NCBI GenBank assembly: GCA_030628305.1
Contig: DAOVRE010000047.1
Coordinates: 1 to 9,206 of the forward strand
DNA length: 9,206 bases
Origin: Candidatus Heimdallarchaeota archaeon
Lineage (GTDB): Archaea > Asgardarchaeota > Heimdallarchaeia > Heimdallarchaeales > Heimdallarchaeaceae
Direction of reading: 5' to 3'
The position numbers were made by a program, and so were the translations under genes. The notes under the pieces are model-generated. The model did not search any database, was not told the DNA's origin, and was given only the letters and a program-made list of their open reading frames with translations. Shown here piece by piece: positions 1 to 5,563 of the stretch; position 1 is the first letter of the stretch; each line of letters begins with the position of its first letter.

Positions 1-1409
1 ATTTGGTCTGTATTGAAGTCATCAATATCGCTATAGTTCCAAGCATTGTTTATCTTTCTGTCCTCACTTGAGCTGATAACTAATGTTTTTGTTTGTTTTA
101 TTCTTGATTCTAATTCTAACGATGAAGTTGTCTTCTTGATATCTCCCTTTAGATAACTGCAGGGGTCAACAATCTTCCCTGCAATTGCTGAAGCTGCTAC
201 AGTTGCTGGAGATGCAAGATAAACATATGATTTCTTGTTTCCCATTCTGCCAAGAAAATTCCTGTTTGCAGTGGAAATCACGTTCCATCCATCAGCTGGA
301 ATTCCTTGACCTTTCCCTAGACATGGACCACAACTACAGGATAGTATGGTTGCACCTGCTTCTACAAATGTTTGAATTGCTCCTTTTTTAAGAGCTTTAA
401 GATAAATCTCTCTAGAGGCTGGAGCAACGAAAAATTGTACTCCCGTTTTTACTTTCTCACCTTCTAGAATTGAAGCTGCTATAAGAAGGTCATCTAATCT
501 TGCATTTGTACATGTTCCAAGAAATGCTTCTTGAATGGGAATCTCATCTAAATCACATATCTTCCTTGCATTGTCCACTTGGTGTGGTACCGCAATTAAT
601 GGTTCTAATTCACTAAGATTCACAACAACTTCTTGACTAAATACGGCATCATTGTCAGACCAGATTGCTTTCTTGTTATTTGAATAAGAAACACCATGTT
701 TTTCCTCTAACCACTTTACCAAAACATCGTCTTGTGGAAATATAGCAGTTTTTGCACCCATTTCTGAAGCCAAATTGGTTAAGGTCATACGTTCAGAAAT
801 TGAAAGCGATTCTATTCCTTCTCCATGAAATTCAATAGTTTGATAAGTTGCACCAGCTGATCCTAATTTGTTCATAATATAGAGGGCACAGTCCTTAGCA
901 TAAACTCCTGGGGAGAGTTTTCCAAGTAATTTTATCTTAATAGTTTCTGGAACTCTGAACCATGTTTTTCCAGTAAGCCAAAGACCAGCAGTTTCTGTTC
1001 TGTCAATGCCAGCAGCAAAAGATGAGAATGCTCCACTAGTACATGTGTGAGAATCAGAACCAACAACTAACATAGCAGGCAAAACATGATTCGACATTAA
1101 TTGATGACAAATTCCAGTTCCTTCATCATAAAAATTTGTTATATTGTGTTCAGCTATTAAATCACGTATGCTTTGATGATCGTTTGCCAATTGAACATTG
1201 GTTGGAGGAGAATCATGATCCAAAACAATAACTAAACGCTGGGGGTATAATATACTTTTTCCACCCATTTTTTGAAAAGTTTTTACTATGGATGCAGAAT
1301 TATCATGTGAAAGAATTAAATCTGGTTCTACAAATACAATATCTCCGGCACTAACATCCTCTCCGGATTTCAGCGAAAATAACTTTTCTGAGAATGTTTT
1401 TCCTACCAT
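1..1409 (-). CDS. Aconitase-family hydro-lyase, large-subunit domains fused to a swivel domain (3' end cut by window)
   Basis: This is an aconitase/homoaconitase/isopropylmalate isomerase family enzyme, which would isomerise a hydroxy-di/tricarboxylate through an unsaturated intermediate using a [4Fe-4S] cluster. The visible 469 codons resemble the archaeal HacA/LeuC class. Catalytic motifs are intact: Asp64-His65 in LDHDSPP, His102 in GTGICHQ, Asp119-Ser120-His121 in GSDSHT, cluster cysteines Cys300 (GTCTN) and Cys360/Cys363 (CGPC), and the NRNF-GRMG segment. An ordinary large subunit would end near residue 418 (LASPATVAASAIAGKI). Here the frame stays open through a linker of about 30 residues into DIDDFNTDQ (to residue 469), which matches the N-terminal D-x-D/N-TDQI motif of the swivel (LeuD) domain, so a single-chain enzyme is inferred. 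The ATG start is supported by AGAGG at 1417-1421, 7 bases upstream. It lies 14 bases after the small-subunit gene, as last visible gene of the operon. The substrate is not resolved. Confidence 0.9.
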   Translation of the reverse strand, partial: MVGKTFSEKLFSLKSGEDVSAGDIVFVEPDLILSHDNSASIVKTFQKMGGKSILYPQRLVIVLDHDSPPTNVQLANDHQSIRDLIAEHNITNFYDEGTGICHQLMSNHVLPAMLVVGSDSHTCTSGAFSSFAAGIDRTETAGLWLTGKTWFRVPETIKIKLLGKLSPGVYAKDCALYIMNKLGSAGATYQTIEFHGEGIESLSISERMTLTNLASEMGAKTAIFPQDDVLVKWLEEKHGVSYSNNKKAIWSDNDAVFSQEVVVNLSELEPLIAVPHQVDNARKICDLDEIPIQEAFLGTCTNARLDDLLIAASILEGEKVKTGVQFFVAPASREIYLKALKKGAIQTFVEAGATILSCSCGPCLGKGQGIPADGWNVISTANRNFLGRMGNKKSYVYLASPATVAASAIAGKIVDPCSYLKGDIKKTTSSLELESRIKQTKTLVISSSEDRKINNAWNYSDIDDFNTDQ

Positions 1410-1416
1410 TCTAATT

Positions 1417-1421
1417 CCTCT
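1417..1421 (-). promoter_or_regulatory. Shine-Dalgarno for the fused aconitase-family gene
   Basis: AGAGG on the minus strand ends 7 bases before the ATG at 1409. It supports that start and indicates independent ribosome loading within the operon. Confidence 0.6.
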
Positions 1422-1423
1422 AT

Positions 1424-1930
1424 TCAAATTTTTTCCCCTAAACTCATTAAGCCACCAGCTTTCATAATATCTAGTACTGGTATCGGGATTTTCTCACATT
1501 TGATATTAGTTCCTTGTGTTTTGTTTGTAAGCAAGGATTGAGTGATATCTATCTCTAATTCATCATTTTCTTCAATTGAAAAGTTTGCAATCTCAGGTAA
1601 TTCAACTAAAAGTAATCCTGCATTTACGGCATTGCTGTAATAAATTGGTCCAAAAGATGCACCAATTATGGCCTTAAATTTATGTGCGAGGAAACCAGTT
1701 ACTGCTTGTTGCCTAGTAGACCCCTTTCCAAAATTTTTTCCTACAACAAGAATTTTTCCAGTATTGTCTTCCTTTCCAAAATTGCGATATCCATCCAAGT
1801 TACCAAAAATGTGGGGCTTAATTTCCTCTGGGTCATGAATTGTTAAAAGGGACTGATGAAATATCTGATCAGTATCTATATCATCAACAAGAACCTTTCT
1901 AGCTTTTCCATCTATAATCTCATTACTCAT
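1424..1930 (-). CDS. Aconitase-family small (swivel) subunit, LeuD/HacB-like
   Basis: This 168-residue protein has the normal length of an archaeal LeuD/HacB small subunit, which supplies the mobile swivel domain and substrate-recognition loop of a two-chain isopropylmalate isomerase or homoaconitase. Visible landmarks are DDIDTDQIF (residues 16-24), the recognition-loop region SLLT (27-30), the phosphate/carboxylate-binding GKGSTRQQA (68-76; Ser71 and Arg73 correspond to the active-site Ser and Arg of the family's GSSRE motif), and ASFGPIYYSNAVNAG (91-105). In characterised archaeal enzymes the loop is typically a YLxx sequence (YLRT in homoaconitase); here the Tyr and Arg are absent, so substrate cannot be assigned from it. 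The start codon directly abuts the TAA of the upstream large-subunit gene, with GAGATGAT just before it, which implies translational coupling and assembly with that subunit. It could act in leucine, lysine or another 2-oxoacid elongation route. Confidence 0.9.
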   Translation of the reverse strand: MSNEIIDGKARKVLVDDIDTDQIFHQSLLTIHDPEEIKPHIFGNLDGYRNFGKEDNTGKILVVGKNFGKGSTRQQAVTGFLAHKFKAIIGASFGPIYYSNAVNAGLLLVELPEIANFSIEENDELEIDITQSLLTNKTQGTNIKCEKIPIPVLDIMKAGGLMSLGEKI

Positions 1931-3196
1931 TTAATCATCTCTCATTATTGGTTTAGCGATTTTTCCTTCAATTGCTGTTGCTGCTGCAACAACAGGACTT
2001 GCAAGATAAACATCTGCTGGACCAATTTTACCTTGCGTGTTGCGGTTACCTGTTGTTAAGGTTACAGCTGTTTCTCCTCCCGTTAATCCATATTGACCTT
2101 TAGCACAAGTAGAACATCCTGCTCCAAAGAAATTGCCACCAGCTTCTAGTATTATTGTCATATCTTTATTCAGATTTATCTCTACAAAATCTTCACGAGT
2201 TGCAGGAACTATACCGAATCGAACTTCTGGTTTTATTTGAAAACCTTTGAGTACTCTCGCAGCTTCATGAATGTCACTAGCACTACCGTTCGTACATGAT
2301 CCAAGTATAATTGAATTAATAGGGGTTCCCAAAACCTCTTCTATGGGCTTAACATTGTGTGGGTGAGGGGGGCACGCAACGTATAAACCCAAGTTATCAA
2401 TATTAATTGTAAATTCAGAAGCATAATTTGCATTCTCATCTCCGGTAAGTACTTCAATATCAATGTTGAGTTGTTTATAATATTCGGTGGTTACTTCATC
2501 TGTAGGAACAAACCCTATCATACCTGATGCTTCTGTAATTAGTGAGCACAATGTCACGCGATCTTCAATAGTTAATTCGGAGATTACATCTCCATAAAAC
2601 TCAATAGCTTTTCCAGTTATTCCATATTCATGTAGTTGCTTCAAGACATATAGGGCTAAATCTTTTGAAGTGGTGGGCCAAGTGTATTTACCTTCTAATA
2701 TAACCTTAACCGTTTCTGGGATTTTTATCCATGATTTTCCAGTTTTGAAAGCAAAAGCTAGCATCACATCCCCTGCTCCTTGTCCTAGAATACCTAACGC
2801 CCCCAATATGTTATAATGACTATCTGCTCCAATAACTATATCTCCAGGTTTTGAAAAACCTCTTCTGAATAACAAATGTGAACCAATGCCCGATCCTAAA
2901 TCCGTTACTTGAATATCATGCTCTTTAGCGAAAACACGAATTTTCTCTTGGTCTTTAGCATGTTTTGGATCATTACCATATGGATAACAATCTGGTGTAA
3001 AGATTATTTTGTTATGGTCAAAAGTCTTAGAACCTGGATAATGTTTCTGGAACAAATCTATAACTTGTGGCCCCGCATAATCTCTGGCTGTTACCATATC
3101 CAGATTTATCCATACAATATTACTTGGATAAATATCCTCATCCGCAGCATCTATATGCTTTCTAATAATTTTTTCTATTAGCGTAAACCCTACCAT
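1931..3196 (-). CDS. Divergent aconitase-family large subunit (LeuC/HacA-like)
   Basis: This large subunit of a two-chain aconitase-family hydro-lyase is 421 residues from the chosen ATG, a typical length. The [4Fe-4S] ligands are present: Cys301 in LGSCTNG and Cys361/Cys364 in GCSTC. So are the DSH motif (GADSHYN, 125-127), NRN...GKIG near 384-392 and the C-terminal YLASPVVAAATAIEGKI. It departs from the family at the catalytic dyad: the usual FDHNVPP region reads TPDCYP (Asp69-Cys70), so the His is replaced. The GICHQ motif is altered to GIGSHL, which may still place His107 nearby. The Asn of the LTNLA(S/I)EMG region is Ser. An in-frame TTG at 3214 would add six residues, but GGTGA (3208-3212) lies across that codon, 11 bases before the ATG at 3196. 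The ATG also aligns with the second large subunit in the operon (MVGxTxxEK). It is coupled to the following small subunit. Function may be a specialised or unusual dehydratase; the substrate is unknown. Confidence 0.88.
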   Translation of the reverse strand: MVGFTLIEKIIRKHIDAADEDIYPSNIVWINLDMVTARDYAGPQVIDLFQKHYPGSKTFDHNKIIFTPDCYPYGNDPKHAKDQEKIRVFAKEHDIQVTDLGSGIGSHLLFRRGFSKPGDIVIGADSHYNILGALGILGQGAGDVMLAFAFKTGKSWIKIPETVKVILEGKYTWPTTSKDLALYVLKQLHEYGITGKAIEFYGDVISELTIEDRVTLCSLITEASGMIGFVPTDEVTTEYYKQLNIDIEVLTGDENANYASEFTINIDNLGLYVACPPHPHNVKPIEEVLGTPINSIILGSCTNGSASDIHEAARVLKGFQIKPEVRFGIVPATREDFVEINLNKDMTIILEAGGNFFGAGCSTCAKGQYGLTGGETAVTLTTGNRNTQGKIGPADVYLASPVVAAATAIEGKIAKPIMRDD

Positions 3197-3207
3197 TTTG
3201 TTCAATT

Positions 3208-3212
3208 TCACC
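3208..3212 (-). promoter_or_regulatory. Shine-Dalgarno deciding the large-subunit start
   Basis: GGTGA on the minus strand complements the archaeal anti-Shine-Dalgarno and lies 11 bases upstream of the ATG at 3196. Because it overlaps the upstream TTG codon at 3214-3212, it argues against that TTG as the start. The spacing is somewhat long. Confidence 0.45.
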
Positions 3213-3227
3213 AATTAATAAAGAAGT

Positions 3228-3241
3228 AATAAATATATCTC
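3228..3241 (-). promoter_or_regulatory. Possible internal TATA box in the dehydrogenase/large-subunit gap
   Basis: The minus strand reads AGATATATTTATTA here, within the gap (3197-3301) between the dehydrogenase and large-subunit genes. This is the only sizeable gap in the operon. A TATA box at this place would start transcription roughly 25 bases downstream, close to the GGTGA and the ATG at 3196. In such AT-rich DNA a chance match is likely. Confidence 0.25.
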
Positions 3242-3301
3242 TGTGTATTAATTTGCACCTACTAAAACACATGAAATAAATGATAAGAAAGAAAGGAATC
3301 A

Positions 3302-4435
3302 TTACATTCCTTTTATTTTCTCACAAATTGCATCTGCCATTTCTGTGGTTGTTGAAGAGCCACCCATGTCGTAAGTTCGAACTTTTCCTTCAGCTATAAT
3401 GGCTGCTACCGCATCTTCAACCTTCTTGCTCATTTCTTTCTCTCCAAGCCAGTCTAACATCATTTTTGCTGATAAAATCTGTGCAATGGGGTTAACTTTG
3501 TTTTGTCCTACATATTTTGGAGCTGAACCATGACTGGGTTCAAACACAGCAAAGTTATCACCTATGTTTCCTGAACAAGCAAATCCTAACCCACCAACTA
3601 ATTGAGCACATAAATCAGAAACAATATCACCAAACATATTAGAAGATACAAGAACACCGTAATTTTGCGGGTTCTTGACCAACCACATACACATTGCATC
3701 AATGTTGGTTTCCCAAAGCTCTTTTCCCTCATAATTTTTGATAAGTTTGCGAGCTTCCCGAATCATTAAACCAGAAGTTTCACGTATAACGTTTGGTTTT
3801 TCGACTACAGTGACAGTTGGATAATCATACTCTTTTGCGAAATCCATACTCGCTTTTAGAATTCTTTGAACTCCCTTTCGAGTGAAAATTCTTGTTGAAA
3901 TTGCAACATCGTTTAAATCTGCTTCAGCAAAGCGTTTAGCTTTAGGATGATTCTCTACTAAACAGTTCATTACATCTTTAGGAACTGGATGGAATTCTAT
4001 TCCAACATAGAGCCCTTCAGTATTTTCACGAAATACAACTAAGTCTAAATCATCTCTGAAGTTTAAAGGGTTACCAGGATAAGCTTTGCATGGACGCAAA
4101 TTAACATACAAATCAAACAGCTGTCTTAGTTTAACAATTGGACTAGAATACACCATACCTTTTTTTTGCAATTCTGGAACTAACTCTTTCTGTGCTTCTT
4201 CTTTTGGTTTAGAAGTAATAGCAGAGAACAAACAACAATCTGAATTCTTGAGTAGTTCTATTGTTCGGTCAGGTAGAGGATTTCCTTCAGTTTTCCAGAA
4301 CTCCCATCCAATATCACCCCAAGTATACTCTACCATGTCACTGAAACCAACAGCATCTAGAACCTTCATTGCTGCGTTGGTTACATCTATTCCTATTCCA
4401 TCTCCTGGTAGTACTGCGATTTTATATTTCTTCAT
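3302..4435 (-). CDS. Beta-decarboxylating dehydrogenase (isocitrate/homoisocitrate/isopropylmalate family), probably NADP-type
   Basis: This 377-residue enzyme oxidatively decarboxylates a 2-hydroxy-3-carboxy acid to a 2-oxoacid. The family fold is clear: LPGDGIG near residue 9, the substrate loop SSPIVKLR (97-104), NLRP with Arg114, RENTEGLY (136-143), Lys213 in VEKPN, metal-binding Asp270 and Asp274 in MFGDIVSD, and SHGSAPKY (301-308). Lys307-Tyr308 and Tyr355 match the NADP-binding Lys344-Tyr345 and Tyr391 of E. coli isocitrate dehydrogenase, although the position of its Arg395 is Gly; NADP use is inferred. In the substrate loop, Ser98 matches the isocitrate-type Ser, while Ile100-Val101 are hydrophobic, as in isopropylmalate dehydrogenase. 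The exact substrate is therefore open. The ATG has GGTG 6 bases upstream and lies 19 bases after the HD gene. It would act on the product of the downstream dehydratase genes. Confidence 0.92.
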   Translation of the reverse strand: MKKYKIAVLPGDGIGIDVTNAAMKVLDAVGFSDMVEYTWGDIGWEFWKTEGNPLPDRTIELLKNSDCCLFSAITSKPKEEAQKELVPELQKKGMVYSSPIVKLRQLFDLYVNLRPCKAYPGNPLNFRDDLDLVVFRENTEGLYVGIEFHPVPKDVMNCLVENHPKAKRFAEADLNDVAISTRIFTRKGVQRILKASMDFAKEYDYPTVTVVEKPNVIRETSGLMIREARKLIKNYEGKELWETNIDAMCMWLVKNPQNYGVLVSSNMFGDIVSDLCAQLVGGLGFACSGNIGDNFAVFEPSHGSAPKYVGQNKVNPIAQILSAKMMLDWLGEKEMSKKVEDAVAAIIAEGKVRTYDMGGSSTTTEMADAICEKIKGM

Positions 4436-4454
4436 TTTTTACACCTTTCAATTA

Positions 4455-5024
4455 TCAATTACTGTTTTCAAATATCTGTTTAATTGGAGCAAAACAAAGG
4501 AAATCACAACGATGAATTATCTCTACTTCTGGCAATCTTGGGATTTTATCTCCCTCTTTACTATGAAAGACTATTGCTTGTCTTACCAATATAGGTAACT
4601 CAAATTCATATACGATTTCTAAACCCATGGCTGGGTGTCGAATTAATTTTCCTTCAATCTTTTGAACTATTTTTCCTGCAGAGTTTCTCTCATATTCAAT
4701 GAATTTCCCTACATCATGAAGTAATCCCCCTGCGATTAATTCATCTCTATTGAGTTTATCCGCTAATCCAAATGTCTCATATCTCTCATATGTTGCAATA
4801 CACATTTGAGTTACTGCTCGAATATGATCAACGATTGTTATTTTTGGGATCAAATTATCTCCTTCGAGCAATTCTGGTATCAAAAGGGTAAATGGAATCA
4901 ATTGAAGATCTTCTTCTTTCCATCCTCCCATGCTTATTGCTTTTTCAAGTGACTTAATTACCTTACCTTGTAGTATTTTATCCTCTATTTTTTCTATTTC
5001 AGGGAAAATATTCTTCATTTCCAT
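4455..5024 (-). CDS. HD-domain metal-dependent phosphohydrolase-like protein
   Basis: This 189-residue soluble protein has a complete HD-domain signature: His67 (VDHIRAV), His103-Asp104 (GLLHDVGKF), His130 (IRHP), His154 (VFHSKEGD) and Asp174 (HRCD). Such domains bind one or two metal ions and usually hydrolyse phosphomonoesters or nucleotides; the substrate here cannot be told. The N-terminal 60 residues are helical and without a recognisable domain. The ATG is preceded by AAGGT seven bases upstream. A second ATG two codons later is possible. It is the first gene of the minus-strand metabolic operon, 19 bases before the dehydrogenase, so it is probably co-transcribed with it. That context suggests metabolite repair, a regulatory role, or hydrolysis of a phosphorylated intermediate, but this is inference. 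Confidence 0.85.
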   Translation of the reverse strand: MEMKNIFPEIEKIEDKILQGKVIKSLEKAISMGGWKEEDLQLIPFTLLIPELLEGDNLIPKITIVDHIRAVTQMCIATYERYETFGLADKLNRDELIAGGLLHDVGKFIEYERNSAGKIVQKIEGKLIRHPAMGLEIVYEFELPILVRQAIVFHSKEGDKIPRLPEVEIIHRCDFLCFAPIKQIFENSN

Positions 5025-5151
5025 TTAAACGACCTTCATTATAGCTTTGTAACTGATATTTTTTCTATTAACATCAGATTATATCTGACTAAGGAAAAAT
5101 TCATACGGAATAATTAAAATTTGTGCTTGCGATATAGTTCGATTTTAGAGG
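5025..5151. other. Gap between the PIN gene and the HD-dehydrogenase operon
   Basis: The 127 bases separate two minus-strand transcription units. Near the PIN stop the minus strand has short T-rich tracts (complement of AAAAATT near 5095-5101 and of AATTAAAATT near 5111-5120), which could act as an archaeal U-rich terminator. The palindromic TATA-like element at 5074-5088 sits on the HD side. No open frame or RNA gene is apparent. Confidence 0.4.
5074..5088. promoter_or_regulatory. Perfect 6-3-6 palindrome over a TATA-like core, upstream of the HD-dehydrogenase-dehydratase operon
   Basis: The sequence is TCAGAT-TAT-ATCTGA, with exact six-base inverted arms. On the minus strand it contains GATATAATC, TATA-like, 50 to 64 bases before the HD gene ATG at 5024. 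A transcription start about 25 bases downstream would leave a leader of roughly 25-30 bases. The symmetry suggests a repressor operator overlapping the promoter. The palindrome is seen in the sequence; its function is inferred. Confidence 0.4.
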
Positions 5152-5547
5152 TTATTGATAAGATAAATCACCAAAAAGAGCAAGTTTGTTCTTACCATGC
5201 AAAGAAATTACAGCTATCCCTTTATCCATAAGCCTAGATCGAAGTTTTCTATCATTTGTAGCTATAACAGCTTTGTGAATCTCTGCAAGGTGTATTAGTT
5301 CATAATCAGCATGTCCTTCCGTTTTAGATTCTATTATCCTAAAAGATCTGGCCAAATTCAAAGCAAGCTGTGCTTTACGTTTTGTAGCCATTTCACCCTT
5401 TTCTTTAATATCTTCCAATTCAATTAAAACAATCTGTGGAATTACAATTTCAAAAGCAACATTTAAAATTCTTTCAAATTCATAGCTAAGATTAATTTTC
5501 TTTTCTAAAGGTAGCATTAACATGCTAGAATCTAGTAGAACTAACAT
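5152..5547 (-). CDS. PIN-domain nuclease, archaeal Fcf1/Utp24-like or VapC-like
   Basis: The protein has 131 residues and a single PIN domain: the first beta strand with Asp6 (LVLLDSS), Glu43 (LIELED), Asp81 (HADYEL) and Asp99 (ATNDRKLR) give the four acidic metal ligands of these RNases. A PIN gene next to aIF2 gamma is a known archaeal arrangement and suggests a housekeeping role in rRNA or RNA processing, not a toxin; no antitoxin gene is present. The frame is open back to an ATG at 5583 inside the aIF2 gamma gene. However, GGAG at 5556-5559 lies 8 bases before the ATG at 5547, and from there the protein starts exactly at the first PIN strand, so the shorter form is chosen. It begins 16 bases after the aIF2 gamma stop and is almost certainly co-transcribed with it. 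Confidence 0.85.
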   Translation of the reverse strand: MLVLLDSSMLMLPLEKKINLSYEFERILNVAFEIVIPQIVLIELEDIKEKGEMATKRKAQLALNLARSFRIIESKTEGHADYELIHLAEIHKAVIATNDRKLRSRLMDKGIAVISLHGKNKLALFGDLSYQ

Positions 5548-5555
5548 GATAAAAT

Positions 5556-5559
5556 CTCC
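5556..5559 (-). promoter_or_regulatory. Shine-Dalgarno deciding the PIN gene start
   Basis: GGAG on the minus strand sits between the aIF2 gamma stop (5564-5566) and the ATG at 5547, spacing 8 bases. It favours the 131-residue product over the 143-residue one. Confidence 0.6.
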
Positions 5560-5563
5560 ACAA

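Noticed and set aside
185..391. Open frame on the plus strand
   Set aside because: It lies antisense to the catalytic core of the fused aconitase-family gene, whose reverse-strand translation has clear family motifs.
1856..2059. Open frame on the plus strand
   Set aside because: It is antisense to the junction of the small and large subunit genes and has no recognisable motif.
2909..3181. Open frame on the plus strand
   Set aside because: It is antisense to the N-terminal part of the divergent large subunit.
3214..3214. TTG as start of the divergent large subunit
   Set aside because: The GGTGA motif overlaps this codon and better serves the ATG at 3196, which also matches the start of the paralogous subunit.
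4086..4598. 170-codon open frame on the plus strand
   Set aside because: It is antisense to the dehydrogenase start and HD gene end, both strongly supported; its translation is low-complexity and unlike any family.
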